A stretch of DNA of 64,000 nt from Sipunculus nudus (GCA_026874595.1 CM049306.1:36968019-37032018); one strand, 5' to 3'; shown: positions 1 through 11,495, numbered from the stretch's first letter. Program-made: numbers and translations. The notes: generated by a model not told the origin, from the sequence alone.

Positions 1-353
1 TTCTTTAATTACGGACTAGCAACAGAATCCATGTTTTTGTTATTATTCTAAAACGTGAAACTAAAGACATCGTCGCAATTTAATCATGTATTATAAAACT
101 TCATCATGAACACAGTTTTTAAAAAAGTCATAAGCTTTCTAGCCATCGTGTTTACCGCCAGGTTTTAAGCCCGGCAGCGTAGTCTACACCTCACACAGGC
201 ACGAAACTTACCTTTTTAACGTGAACGTAAAGCACTAATTTTTAATATTTGCGTTATGTTAGCTTCACAAAAATAAGATCTTAAGTGCTTTTGCAGTCTC
301 ATGTAAACCATTTATCAACTAAACACCAATAACACCTTCATATTCTTGAATTT

Positions 354-560
354 GCGAAGGTAATAGGTCTGTTACGATATATGGGGTCGTGTTTTTTCCG
401 TGCAGCACAAAGCTATTTGATCCGGGAAGCAGAAGCTGAACTCGGATTGACTTAGACCAACCCCCTTTTCCGGACCCGGGGAACTTTGTTTAGGTTTTCT
501 TTAGTGCTCCAGGGTTGGACCCCCCCTTTTTAAAATTATGGATCCGCCCCTGATGGAGCA
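354..560 (+). mobile_element. G/C-tract MITE-like element, copy 1
   Basis: The stretch contains runs of C/T, a 'ttggaccccccc' segment and an end rich in GGATCC(GC). The same arrangement recurs at 11,830-12,010, 22,850-23,060, 55,560-55,760 (reversed) and 63,550-63,730, and related poly-G pieces lie at 9,760-9,985, 21,300-21,400 and 58,920-59,095. Terminal GGATCC-plus-poly-G elements resemble non-autonomous DNA transposons, possibly hAT-like, but I could not define both termini or a target-site duplication. The superfamily is a guess. Confidence 0.4.
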
Positions 561-639
561 CCTTTCGGTAACTGCGCACAAGTTAGGAGCCTAAATTTAC
601 TTCAAGAAAAACTGCCAATCGAAGACGCCCATTAGGCTC

Positions 640-2470
640 GCAGAGTCGTACAGATTAAATGTGCCACTGACATCATGAAACTGGCGCCCATTCCTTGTCA
701 AGATGTTCAGGTGGTGCTCCTCCTTCCGGTTATTTCCAGGCTCTTCCTAGAACAGAGGATCATCAAATGAGACCAAAGTTCCTATCTCGCATATCAAATG
801 CTGAGTGCAGTGTTATAGAAATTTAATGGCCCACTGTATTCAGTCTTATGCTAGAAAGTACGGAAAATGAATCAGAAAATAAAAAATACATATTTATATT
901 CATATTTAAGAAAAATATGGAGAAGAATAGTAATTTAATTTGTTTTTTTTTTTCATTTGTTCCCAACAACCAAATTTTCTGTAAGTTCTGCCTGTGTTGG
1001 TGATCCCATATGCAGGCATCCTTTATTTGTCGTTTACACTCATAATTATGTCCTCTGTATAAAGTGCACTCTGTGACATTGCATTGACTAATGATATAAA
1101 TTTCGTGTCATATGATCAGTCTCATGACTGCTTTGGTTGTGCTTGGGTGGCTTGAGGCCGAACGTAACTGAGAGTAACTACCAGATTCCGACGGTAGGCA
1201 ACTTCTGATATCAGAAGAAAACTGTAAAGTAGTCAATAAGTTAGTAGTTAATAAGATAATCTTCGATTTCGGCAAGCATGTTGTTCAGTTGCGTATGTCT
1301 GTTCGTATGTTTGTGTGTGTGTTTGTTGGTTTATCAGTCATCTCCTGGATACAATTTTAGAGCAATCGGACTAAAACTAATAGGATAAATTAATAGTTCA
1401 TTGTTCTGAAAGTATGTTAACATGGGCTTGAGGTCATAGTAGAGGTAATAAAAAGGTCGAAATTCTATTTTCATCATAACTTTGTCAATATTGATTCTAA
1501 CTTAACAGACTCAAGCACATTTTCTTCCCCGGCGTCTTCTTCATAATATGGTCAAGTCATCGTTTCTCATTTTTTTGTCAGTTTGTCAGTATGTCTGTCT
1601 TTCAGTCAGTTGTTCTCCATTTCGCCTGCTTGCTGGTACTTGCGTCTCACTTATAGAATTCTACAGGCAACAGATTTGCAGGAATCTTTTTTTAAACTGA
1701 TACATCTTATGTCATACACTTTATATGTTGAAGGTTATTTTTCTTCTCTGGATATGGCCAGGGGACGCTTCACTCGAAACACTACAACATATATTTAGGG
1801 CCATATCTCTGAAGCTCTTATTCTTAATTACAAAAACTATAGGTTGTGTTCTTTCTCTGGGTCTTCTTCATAATTTGGTCAAGTCATTTTCAAGTCTCAG
1901 CTTTGTGGCACTTTGTCAGTTGACCTGAATTTTGCCTTCATGCTAATCGTCGCCTCTGTTATATAGTATTTATTAGGCCACAGTTCAACAGGAATAACTT
2001 GGTAACTTTCATCTATCGTAAATCGGAACGATTTCTTTAAGCTATATGTGTATTTTCTATATGTCAAAGTTCAAGGTGAAAGTCATGAAGACACGTCAAA
2101 TTATTATTTCTATCGTAACTTTGGGAATATTGGTCCGATATTCACAATCTATGGCTCATTTCCTTCCTGTTTGTCTTCTTTGTGACATGTTCTAGATATC
2201 TGTCTTTCGATCAGGGTCAGAGTTTTTCCGACAAGCTGCGTGACCTCTGGTCGTCTTGATTCTTTGGCTTTTATTTAAATAAAGATTAAGATAGAATGTA
2301 TTTACGACATATAATATCGCTATAAAATCGGTTTAATTTTGTAATTCATCAATGCTTATAACGATAGAATATCTATACTAATTACAAATAATGATTTGTC
2401 CATAATAACTGCAATATATTTTGTTCATTATAAGTCTATGGATAAGAGTCTTTTGTGATATATTGTCAAA
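640..2470 (+). repeat. Upstream tract of degenerate tandem repeats (U1)
   Basis: This 1.8-kb tract upstream of the gene repeats words such as 'tcttcataatttggtcaagtc', 'ctttgtcagt', 'ctacaggc' and 'catatctc(c)gaagct' several times at roughly 300-400 bp spacing. The same tract occurs in U2 (12,080-13,980), U3 (23,090-25,500) and reversed in U4 (53,750-55,500). It has no convincing coding frame: the open frames differ between units and carry stops relative to each other. It is either an old minisatellite or a repeated promoter-distal region. Confidence 0.55.
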
Positions 2471-2759
2471 TGTCGAATAAACAGTCAAAGATCCAATATA
2501 AACCTACAAACCATTCTATACCCACCAGATTTGGACGTTCTCTTGTTCCTTTACTAATGTTGCCTAATGCGATCTTTACTGGTTAAATATTGACAATGCT
2601 CCATTTTTTTTCAAACTAGTACGATATTGGTTAATCTGTTTTAAATATGTTTTGCTGGAAGATTAATATGACAGGACAGGTAAGTTAGACATACATTTTT
2701 TACGGACAGGAAAGAACAGAACATTTTAACGATCGGACTTTCCTTTTATTTATATCATC

Positions 2760-2761
2760 AG
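2760..2761 (+). other. Candidate 3' splice site before coding exon 1 (U1)
   Basis: A pyrimidine-rich run (about 2,738-2,759) ends in CAG at 2,759-2,761, 12 nt before the start codon at 2,774. This has the form of a splice acceptor, so the signal-peptide exon may be preceded by an untranslated exon and the promoter may lie further upstream. An unspliced short 5' UTR is the alternative. Confidence 0.4.
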
Positions 2762-2773
2762 AAAGCAAAAATC

Positions 2774-2916
2774 ATGAGAGGCGTTTGGTTTTGCTGTTTC
2801 GTGTTCTTGGCTGTATCCTGCGCATGCACAGTTGGACGTGGAGAAAGTAGGATACCACCGAGTAGTACGCGACAGAGGTGGGCCCTTCAGAAGTCCCCGT
2901 ATAACTCAAATTTTAC
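2774..2916 (+). CDS. Exon 1 of copy 1: start codon and signal peptide
   Basis: The exon runs from ATG at 2,774 to a GTGAGT donor beginning at 2,917 and encodes 47 full codons plus two bases. The N-terminus is M-R followed by a hydrophobic, cysteine-containing segment typical of a secretory signal. A short linker with PPSSTRQRW and a YNSNFT sequon completed by exon 2 comes next. No homologous exon was found in U2, U3 or U4. Confidence 0.72.
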
Positions 2917-5900
2917 GTGAGTTATTATTATTATAATTATTATACAATGTTGTTCCTCTACAGTGGCTATTTACTTTTCGTTAAAAATGACATTCATTTG
3001 TTCTACAAAATATACTTCATTTTTAATGGATAGGGTTATTTTTATAGGATCTTTGCAAAGTTTGGAAATCAGGATGTATCTGTAATACCTTGGTTACACT
3101 TCATTCCCCATGAAGAGAAAAGCGGTGAGAGAGCGCCATTTATCATTGGAAGCGTAACTATTTCATGATATTTCAAATTCATGCTAGGGCTGGTAGCATT
3201 GAATGTGAATAAAGCTGTTAAATTCTTTATTTTGTATGCTGTTTCCCATGGTATCATTATCAAGTCCGTTTGGTATATTTCAGGTGTAAATGCAGAATGA
3301 ATTACGAATCAGACGATCAGAGGAGGCCCGGCTGGATACATGCCTCGTGTCTTAACATGAGTTCCGTGTGCCTGGAGAAATGTCAGAACAAAACAAGGAA
3401 ATACGATTACGACAAACGCACGGAAAAGATCTGCTGCAAGGAGAACAATAACAACACGGTTCTCGAGGTGAGGGTTTATGCATTATATTTTCCGGAATTT
3501 TCACATCATCGAAATAATTTACTACATCATTAAAGCCTGATTGTTTTGTAACAATTTGTCAGAATCACAGTGAATAATAGTAATTAACAGAAATTTTACT
3601 CAGACTTCTTGAATTCAAGGAACTGTCTTGCATTGTTTACTCCAGCAGTCCTATGCGTGTTTGAATAATTGATAGCCAAAACATGCACCGATGTCCTCTA
3701 AATGCCTCTGTGTACTGTCATTACCAAGGTTAAATACAATCTATGTTATCATGTAATTTGATGACACCCCAGTACTACGTATTGTCACACAGAATAAAGC
3801 GGTTATTTCTGTATTAATGCCCATCTTACATTATCTATCTCACATATAAAACGTGCATATCCGTTACCTCTGTGTCGTCTTGTACTGTAAAATCCTAGGT
3901 TAAAATATCTGTTATCATTTATTTGTTGACACTGCCATACTACGGATGGTCAAATAGAATAGAGCGGAATTTTCTGTATTAATGCCCAGCTTACAGTGTC
4001 TATCTTTAACATTACCTATTTGACGGTGACAATCTCCATATATCCTTTTTAACAGTGGCATTCTTTAACATTATCTAGGTAACTGTGATGATCTATCATT
4101 ACCAGGTCACGGTAACATTCTTTATCATTACCAGATTACGGTAGCATTCTTTTCTTTGTCTCACTCAGAATGGCACAGTGATTGCAATAACATTTTTTAC
4201 ATAACCTAGGTACCGGTAACTTGATGACACGTTATCGTTTCAGTTTACCCTATCATTATTTAAATATCTCGACCGGAATGCTATAGTGGTCAAGAAAACA
4301 TGCTTTATCATTACTAGGTAACTGAAGCATTATTTTCCATTATCCAGGTCAGAATGCTATGTTGGTCACGAAAGCATGCCTTTACATTACAATATTATTG
4401 TGTCATTCACCCTCAATAAAAGTTGTTGCAGTAAATCAATACCAGGTAATAAAGTTATACAAATTGACGTTATACCTAGGAAAAAAAGTTTGCAAAGTGT
4501 TACAACTGTCAATCAGTGTAAGCGGTTAACAGGAATAAATTAAAATTCATTAACATTTATATTTTCATATTACTATTTTCACAACACCTGAAAACATTTT
4601 ATACAAAAAATCGATGCCTTCAATGGACAGTTTTTAAAGTATAATTTTATGTTTAGGTTATACTGAACTGTCAGATCATTTACCAGCAGCCCACCCCGCC
4701 CTGTTAAAATTTAATTTCGGGACCCGCGCTGTGGATAAACCGGCCCCGCTGTGGGCCCTACTACATTGAACCATTACTGAGATATGACTGATTTCATCCT
4801 AAGCAAACGCACGGATAGACGCCACGCAAAAACAATTACAGGTGATGAAACAAAACTTCAGTACAAGATGGGGGTATCCCAGATCAAAAGACATGCACAA
4901 TTTCTGCACAGTACATAAAACTATTCCTGAGAATTTGGCTATTATCTCTACAAAATGCCATACAAATGGACACCAAACCAAAAGCAGGCGTTATCGGGCG
5001 CCATCAATCTTTATTAGGCACCAACTTGCATATGACTCGATAATTATGTCGGGTGAGTGAAAGATCCAGATGTCTAGGAGGAGGTTTAACGAACGCGGCG
5101 ATGGAACTCCCCTGAAATCATGGAACCCACAAAACTCTGGTTAAACGCATACAATTAATTTGCCCCCTTATATCAGATATCATCTTTACCGATAGCAACA
5201 TGTGGTACACAAGCAGATCACAAGAATACGTTTCCATGTACGTGATGCATGTACATTACTGTTTCCAGCTTCACGTTTTGGAGGTTTTGCCCCCTAATGC
5301 TCGGCATACACACTTACAGCTGCCATCTTAGGGGTTATCACGGGTTAATAATCATCATCAGCTAAATGTCTCTTCACACACAAAGCATGCAACGATATAT
5401 TTGGCATGACATGTGTCTGAGCCACCCAGTGCAAAAGTACCAAAACAGCTGACGCATAATTGCATGAGCAATTTCATGGGAAGGTCTAGTTTATATATAT
5501 GAAATATAAAACGATCCACTCAATGAACTTAATATTAATATCATTGTTGAGAAAACAAAGAGCTAGACTTGTTCAATTATATATATATTCGCATGAAACA
5601 TTTTAAGTTTTTTCAATTGTGTCAAATAGAAAGGTACATGGAGAGCGCAGACCTCCGATAATGCGGCTAAAGACCCCATATGGCATTGTCAGAAATGCAG
5701 CTTTTTTTCCTTTAAAAAAATCCTGGTTCCATATGGCGAACTGGATCATCCCCAAAATTTAATCAATTGTTTCTTGATCAATTGTCGAGCTATTCTAGAA
5801 AAACCTCAAAATCCATAAATAACTAAACCGACAAACAAACAGACAAAAAAAAAAATACAAAGAAGACAAACCAAGCCGGTAAAATATATCTTTCTTGGTG

Positions 5901-7518
5901 GAAATAATTAATCGAACTTGTTCATCCTCTACCTGAATTATATTTGAGGTTAAAGTGAAGAAATATACTTTGATTTCAATAATTTTGATGAACAAATGTA
6001 AGGGGTCTCAGACAGACATGTTTAATAAAATATATTGAGGTGTATTAACTTAAAATGAATTATAGTGTGTAAATAAAGTGTAGAAACATAACATCAACGA
6101 TATCCAATCTCATATTATATAGACAGTAGTAAATATAGTTAAGCATCTGTTTATTGTTTTACAGCAGCCGAATAATATGTTTAAAACTACGAGGAATACA
6201 TATATGTCTACCTTCTGTTTCTTTAATTTATTTGAATATGTTTAATTCATGTTAGTACTTTCAAATAATATTTTATTTTTGACTGCTTTAACTGCCTTGA
6301 CTGAGCACCAATATCCTGTTGCTATTATATATCTTGTCCACCTTCACTTCCTTTCAATATCATATGCCTTGGGTCACTGAATGTACACATACACACAGCA
6401 TCACTTCGGTCATAGGATATATACATTGCCAAAATATTCCCTACTTACTTACAAAAAGGAAGGGAGATATACACCATAATCTTCCTATATTAAAGCTAAC
6501 GATGTCACTTAGAATAAAAACCCATTGAACATACGTAGAAACCTAGATCTGTCTCCAAACCTAGCAGTTTTGTATTTTACAGCTGTCCTCTCAGCTTCTC
6601 CACCTAAGTGGTAGGGTCATTACTTTTGTTTAACATAATAAGTGCAATTATTGAATAATACGTATATGAATAGATTAAGAGATCGTTATCTTTATAACAC
6701 TTACATACTCCCTATCGTCAGCACAGTTAACGCGGCATTTTCTATATCATTACCTAGCTTACAGTGGCAGCCATCACCAATTCTTGTCTAACATTGAAGG
6801 GTTACATTGTTAATTACTATACACCGAAGCAATCTTTTTTAAGTATCTAGTTTAGACTGACATATCTTATCACTGCCTAAGAAACAATGATGCTTTATCA
6901 GACCCCTTTACAGAACATTATCATTTTCGGGGTGTAATGGTTATGATTACATTCTTTATCATTACCTTTAATGCGGTTAAATTTATTATTAATACCTTTG
7001 TTACAGCTGTAGATTTTAAATAATTTCTGAGGTAAAAATTACACTCTTTATCTTAACCTGAGTAACAGGAACATTTATTATAATTTAATCTTTGTAACAG
7101 GTGTCGTTCTTATATCATTTTGGATATAACAGTGAGAGGTTTTATCACTACCAGGTTATGGTAGCATTTTTATCATTATTAGAGTAGTGATAATTAGATT
7201 ATGATTGTAATTCTATATCTTTACCAGGTTACAATGGTATATAGTTTGCTTAAGTAACAGTGGCATTCTTAATCATTACGTGTATTACATTTGTATTTTT
7301 GTATCTTTACTTAGGTTACAATGACGTACACAGCTTCGTCTGTGCAAGATGAATGCCCCGACAGAACGGGTACCATGGGAACGTTTACTGCTGACTGTAC
7401 CACTGTCAACCTGGACCAGGACTGTCGCCGAGGGAGAAAACACAGGGACAGGGATGATAGAATATTCAGAGTAACCTTTTTTGGTAGCAAGAGAGAGAGT
7501 GGAACTAGAAGGGGCTAA
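2774..7518 (+). CDS. Secreted cysteine-rich glycoprotein, copy 1 (3 exons, complete; family not recognised)
   Basis: Coding exons are 2,774-2,916, 3,284-3,467 and 7,315-7,518; they join in frame (143+184+204 nt) to 176 codons plus stop. Residues 1 to about 20 form a signal peptide: MR, then a hydrophobic core, then small residues and cysteines before TVGRG. The mature part has ten cysteines spaced C-X-C-X18-C-X6-C-X3-C-X16-CC-X23-C-X13-C-X8-C, which would allow five disulfides. Three N-X-S/T sequons (NMS, NKT, NNT) fall in exon 2, and the C-terminus is strongly basic (RRGRKHR). Introns are GT-AG: intron 1 is 367 bp (phase 2) and intron 2 is 3,847 bp (phase 0). I do not recognise the family. 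An extracellular role (defence, matrix or effector) is possible but not shown. Only this copy has all three exons in the window. Confidence 0.75.
3284..3467 (+). CDS. Exon 2 of copy 1: seven-cysteine core
   Basis: The exon follows a 'tatatttcag' acceptor and ends at a GTGAGG donor. It is 184 nt, exactly the length of exon 2 in U3 (25,837-26,020) and U4 (53,153-53,336). It encodes CKCR, ASCLNMSSVCLEKCQN and an ICC motif. By my count 17 of 61 residues differ from the U4 copy, yet all seven cysteines and their spacing are kept. Confidence 0.8.
4690..4760 (+). repeat. GC-rich block in intron 2 (U1, shortened)
   Basis: A 'cccgcgctgtggataaaccggc'-type GC-rich patch interrupts AT-rich intron. Longer versions with repeated 'gcggggc' words lie at 27,125-27,290 (U3) and 51,855-52,025 (U4, reversed). 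It is probably a DNA-transposon relic whose U1 copy is internally deleted. Confidence 0.4.
4780..5130 (-). repeat. Dispersed repeat R1 (reverse orientation, U1 intron 2)
   Basis: About 350-400 bp with recurring words: a 'tgagatatgactgat' segment, 'ggcgccat', 'gcaccaactt' and 'acgaacgcggcgatgg'. The repeat is found in forward orientation at 9,310-9,700, 20,030-20,420 and 51,490-51,830, and reversed at 27,290-27,560. A short remnant lies at 13,990-14,050. No terminal structure or coding frame is visible. Confidence 0.5.
7315..7518 (+). CDS. Exon 3 of copy 1: three-cysteine C-terminal domain and basic tail
   Basis: The exon follows the acceptor 'tttacttag' and begins GTTACAATGACGTAC; it encodes 67 codons and ends with TAA at 7,516-7,518. 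The first 40 or so residues (SSVQDECPD, TADCTTVNLDQDC) are nearly identical in all three copies. The last 25 diverge. The Arg/Lys-rich tail begins RRGRKHRDRDD. The sequence around the acceptor resembles the repeat words filling the preceding intron. Confidence 0.8.
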   Translation, partial: VTMTYTASSVQDECPDRTGTMGTFTADCTTVNLDQDCRRGRKHRDRDDRIFRVTFFGSKRESGTRRG

Positions 7519-7732
7519 TTATTGTTACCACAATGAACTCTAAAGGCAAATAGAGAAAATACAGAAAAGTGTGTCAGAAAACCTACCCCCTTTAGCTGCT
7601 AAACTTCTGCTATGCTCAAATATGCTTTACATATTATTTTTCAAACTGATATTTGTTCAAAGATTTCTCTGCAAAATCTATTCTGTTCGAGGTTGATAAA
7701 AAATGCATTCTCGAAAACATCGGTATTTATCA

Positions 7733-7738
7733 AATAAA
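7733..7738 (+). other. Poly(A) signal AATAAA of copy 1
   Basis: AATAAA lies 215 nt after the stop codon and is followed by 'ttgaatttaattctaaatg' and a T/G-rich stretch. The same signal and surroundings recur after U3 (33,592-33,597) and, on the minus strand, after U4 (47,088-47,093). It is therefore the probable 3' end signal of the family. Confidence 0.7.
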
Positions 7739-8094
7739 TCTTGAATTTAATTCTAAATGTAATCTTTTGGTTTGTATATGTATGGACAAATGTTAACATG
7801 TATAATGAATGTGTTCATTGGTGATGCCTGCAAACTTTACATTTAAAGTTCTTATCTTAAATACTGTTTGATATACATACTGTTTGATATAAATATATAA
7901 AATCTAACCAATATTTGACTTCATCATTGTATAATTGTTATTCGAAATGACAAATGTCAATATTAAAATAACATTGATTTCCATCCATTAAGTAGTTCGG
8001 AAACGTTTTAAAATATGTAAAAAGATGTATTAAAATATAAATAACCTTACAATCCTTTTCTTAGTAGATAATTTACCATATATCAATTAGGATT

Positions 8095-8575
8095 TATATG
8101 TTTACAAAATTATGTTCCAAAATAGGATGAGACCGTTTAGTTCTTTCAGAAAATATTTGGTTGGGTCGTTTTTCTATTTTTTTATAATACCCAGATTATT
8201 AAATTGGCGATACGCTTCGTTTACATAGCCATTATTATTAGTATGACAGTTGCCCCCCCCCTCCTTTATCGGAAGGTCGGATAACAATATCATTATTATT
8301 CTGTAATTCAGTCGTTTCTTCGCGTTCATATGCAGTTAAATTAAATTCTGGTTTGGCTATTTTTTTTCTATAATTTCAATTTTAATCCTCCTGATTTTGT
8401 TTCCCGCCCGGGTATCTACTGTTACTTTCCGTTTTATTTTTTATCATTTTGTTTGTATTGTCTGCACGTTGTATCTCAGTGTTCATTAAGGTATTCTCTC
8501 AAGGGAAGTCTCCGGAAAGAGTCTCCCAGATTTCTACATAACTCTATATTATCCACTGCTGTCGTCGGGCAAAAC
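8095..8575 (-). mobile_element. Penelope-like element remnant, N-terminal RT part (U1)
   Basis: This is homologous to 33,960-34,500 in U3. There the minus strand encodes 'FCPT', then 'LEESFRRLCLTEYF', then 'NYIVIRPSDKRGATVIQNKNDY', a block order typical of the start of Penelope-like and related reverse transcriptases. The U1 copy carries frameshifts and stops and is dead. It ends at about 8,575 next to an oppositely oriented C-terminal fragment. Confidence 0.6.
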
Positions 8576-8599
8576 TTGAGACTTGCTATATCAATCTGC

Positions 8600-9079
8600 G
8601 TTAAGCTTTAACAGGATATGTTCCGACAAAACTGATAGAAATCTTTACATCGAGAAACTGCAAAATATTTTTATCAATATGGGATTCAAGCTGAAAACCT
8701 TAGAAAAACACATAGGAAAAGCCAATTAAATAATACTCAATTCTCTACTCGCTTCCAAAATCAAAACAGAAATCCGCAGCACACCATTAGTTACAACATA
8801 TCATCTACGTATACTAAAACCTCTAATAAGAATTATTCATGATTTAAAACCTATACTAGAATCAGACGAAACATAAAGACCGCTCTTTCCTGATAGACCA
8901 CTTCTCTCGTTTAAAAATCCTCATAATCTTCATAAGAAATTAGTAAAAAAAAGCATAGCTTTAATTGTGTTGACACCAACGGAACATACCCGTGTAAAGT
9001 GCCGCGCTGCCGCACCTGCCCTCCCATTCTTTACTCACTCGACGGTTCCTTAGCAATAGTGAAGAAAGCCTTAAATTAG
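8600..9079 (+). mobile_element. Penelope-like element remnant, C-terminal RT part (U1)
   Basis: Plus-strand frames read 'STPLVTTYHLRILKPLIRII', then 'RPLLSFKNPHNLHKKLVKKS', and in another frame 'NGTYPCKVPRCRTCPPILY' (8,969-9,079). These match the conserved run PLV-TYHP, PLL-FRRP-NLRD-LVR and PC-KPRC-TCP found after the RT fingers and palm of Penelope-like elements. Frame changes show decay. The fragment points away from the N-terminal fragment at 8,095-8,575, so the element is rearranged. Confidence 0.65.
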
Positions 9080-9700
9080 ATATGCCCTGAAATAAAGGGG
9101 CAGTCATAAAATCAAGACACAAACTTTATATTACAAATTACAAAAGGGTTATGAATGCTCTGTTAGATATTTATTTTGATATTATCCGTGTTTTTGAGTA
9201 ATTTTTTTTTCAATAACTTATGGTTAAATTATTTTCTTTTCCATATTTTAGGCATCTTTAGTCAGTCTTCATGCTGCATTCATACAGTTCAAACAATGTC
9301 CGATCTCTTGCATGCATATATGTCTGGGCTTATTTTGATAGTAAGGAGGCAGACTAATTGGAAACGCCAAAAAGTTATGCGGATACTTTATTTTCATCCG
9401 AGTTCTGCCACCACATTATTTATTTCCCGAGAACTCCTCTGACACCCCTAGATCGATCATTCTGAAACCCGGCACATTCATCCAGTTATATGTGAACTGG
9501 TGCCTTACAAAGATTGATGGCCCTACCTACACTTCCATTTTGCTTGGTGTCCGTATCTGCGTCTTTTATTGTAATTAAACCCCCTTATTCTAGAGTGTTT
9601 AATGTACTGGGTTGAAATTGTGCATGTCCTTAGTTCTGGGATAATTCCATCTTGTTTTTAAGACGGGTGGCGCCATCTCCAATCGTTTTTGCGTTGCCTT
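9080..9700 (+). repeat. Unit-end repeat block containing R1 (U1)
   Basis: This block matches 19,740-20,400 at the end of U2 almost throughout. Shared pieces include 'cgtgtttttgagtaa', a 'cattcatccagt..atgtgaactggtgcct' region and 'ggtggcgccatc'. The first 200 bp also match 48,640-48,830 and, reversed, 31,310-31,480. No coding frame is conserved. Confidence 0.55.
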
Positions 9701-10310
9701 TAACCCTGTGACCTCAAAATCGAAACCTCTGGCCGTAACATTTGACGCGCTGACAAGGAGCGTATGCAGGATTTAGAAAAAAACGGGAAGGGGGGGGGGG
9801 GGGGTTCCAACCCAAGTGGACCAAAGAAAAAACGAAAAAAGGTTCGAAGTTCCGGAAGGGGGGGGAGAGGTATAGAACACACATTTTCGTAAAATTAAAA
9901 AAAGGTCTCGGCGACTCAAAAAAAAAGGGGGGGGGGGGGGGTACTCCTGGATTACCCCTGGATCCGCTTCTGGTGATCTCATAATCGACAGTGTTCTTCA
10001 TCCGATGAGTGAGCCAAATGAGAGAGATGAAGGTTTTGGTGAAATGAGTTGGCTTTAGATAGATCCACAAGTTTTTTAAGAAGCGGGTCCTGTGGCCTTG
10101 ACCTTTGCCCCCGTGACTTCAAATTCGACAAGATGCTTCATCTGTGGATTAGAGAGCCATATGTTAAAGATGTAAAGTTTGCTCAAAAGATTTGGCTTAA
10201 AATGCGTCTATCAGCTGTTTACAAAAGTGGGTCTTGTGACCTTGACCTTTTACCCCTGACCTCAAAATCGATAGGGTTCTTCATCTGTGGACATGTTAGC
10301 CACATGTGAA
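9690..10310 (+). repeat. TTGACCTTTGACC satellite with poly-G inserts (U1)
   Basis: Tandem, degenerate units of roughly 110-140 bp each contain 'ggtcctgtggccttgacctttg', 'gacctcaaaatcga', 'ttcttcatctg..gagccatatg' and 'ttggctt(a)aa(a)atgcgtc'. Two poly-G tracts (about 9,790-9,804 and 9,928-9,941) and a GGATCC end sit inside. The same satellite is at 21,180-21,680 and reversed at 58,560-59,400. Open frames here are artefacts of the G tracts. Confidence 0.6.
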
Positions 10311-10494
10311 GAAACGGAGGTGTTACTATATCTCCTCCTGCAAATTCGAAAAAAAAGAAAAATGTGAGAATCTTCATAATTATCCATTGTTTTCTAATTG
10401 TGCATATTGATATATTAAATATTATCGTCCGAAAAAGTAACAAAAGCTTTGTAATTTTGACACCTATATTGGTACAAAACAAAGGATTATTACT

Positions 10495-11330
10495 AGAATT
10501 CGTCTGCACGTTTTACAGAAAAGTTTTACAAAGTTTTTCTGATCTGTTGATAATAACAAACTGTTTATATTAGATCATGAAAAAATCTGCCTGCATATGT
10601 TCATATCCATTATGCCTTAAGCTGAACTGGAAAAGGGATTAGGTTGTAAGTAGTTCCGCATCGTGGTTTAACCAGAGGCCAAACCAGGGTTTTGATAAGC
10701 AACACGTTGTAGCTGAAGAAAATATGAGCTTAACATATTAATTCAATATTGCTTCTGTGCCATTCGTGGCTAATTAAACTGAGAGATCTTTCAAAATGCC
10801 ATATGGCATTATAATATGCCATAAGCTACATTTGCATGAAGATCCTTGAAGTATAACACTTCTGATCGACACCCAATAGCTCTTGTTGGTGTCCGTCATT
10901 TAGAGAAATAATATATTTTGTTCACGTGGGAGCATCTCATACCAGGTACCGCTTTCTTGTTGACAAATCACAGATATCGTTTTTTATGTTTCGGAATTTA
11001 TCATCAGAGTCAATCTATAGCGCATAATGAAGTACTTTATCAATAGTTTTCTTGCAGAAATCCTACAATAAAACCCCTACCTTTTGAAAAACCTCCACAA
11101 GGAGTGTATGTTTAATCCCTATTCGTGCGAATTTTCAGACATTTCTAGAATTCGCCAGTAAAGTATCAATAAGATTTTAGCTTGGATCCGGAACATGATC
11201 CGGATTCAGGAACTTTATTGAGAAATTAACAAACGTACATTTTAGAACGGAAGAACTTGGGGATATTGGCCTAATAAATGAATGCCAACACGGTTTCATA
11301 ACCACCCTCCCCCCCCCCCCCCCCCCCCCA
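10495..11330 (+). repeat. Junction block J, copy 1 (between U1 and U2)
   Basis: The block shares long stretches with 22,170-22,800 and 34,510-35,100, including 'cttctgtgccat.cgtgg', 'aacacttctgatcgac', 'aatagctcttg' and 'agcgcat.atgaagta'. The spacing between the three copies (about 11.5 and 12.4 kb) gives the period of the array. It ends in a C homopolymer (about 11,308-11,329). No gene is visible in it. Confidence 0.65.
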
Positions 11331-11454
11331 CGTGGCGGAGGCTTAGATTTCTAAGAATGCACGTTTCTAGTATTAAATTGAACCTTTTTGTATAGCTGTA
11401 AATATTGCAGTATAATATTGTTACAATATTGCAAGAGCAGATCCTCATTAGATA

Positions 11455-11458
<4 letters not shown>

Positions 11459-11495
<37 letters not shown>

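Larger units (their letters stand above)
3468..7314 (+). other. Intron 2 of copy 1, built of degenerate 'ttaccaggttac' repeats and R1
   Basis: The first part (about 3,720-4,450) and last part (about 6,690-7,314) consist of many degenerate copies of a roughly 40-bp word of the type 'attaccaggttacagtggcattctttatc'-like text. The middle holds a GC-rich block (4,690-4,760), repeat R1 in reverse orientation (4,780-5,130) and unit-specific single-copy DNA (5,130-6,500). The same layout is seen in intron 2 of U3 and U4. No coding frame is shared between copies. Confidence 0.6.
1..10490 (+). repeat. Array unit U1 (segmental duplication carrying the complete cysteine-rich gene)
   Basis: This is the first copy of the duplicated unit; its left end is probably cut by the window edge, because bases 1-350 match the reverse complement of about 55,820-56,160 in U4. 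The landmarks in order are a G/C-tract element (354-560), a repeat-rich upstream tract (640-2,470), gene exons (2,774-7,518), a Penelope-like remnant (8,095-9,079) and repeat R1 plus satellite (9,080-10,310). Compared with U3 and U4, U1 lacks the 2-3 kb block of intron 2 found at 29,130-32,070. U2 keeps the left edge of that block, so U1 probably lost it. Confidence 0.75.

Noticed and set aside
9700-10070. Proline-rich open frames on the minus strand
   Set aside because: They translate poly-G tracts and a MITE-like element inside a satellite; the frame is not kept in other copies.
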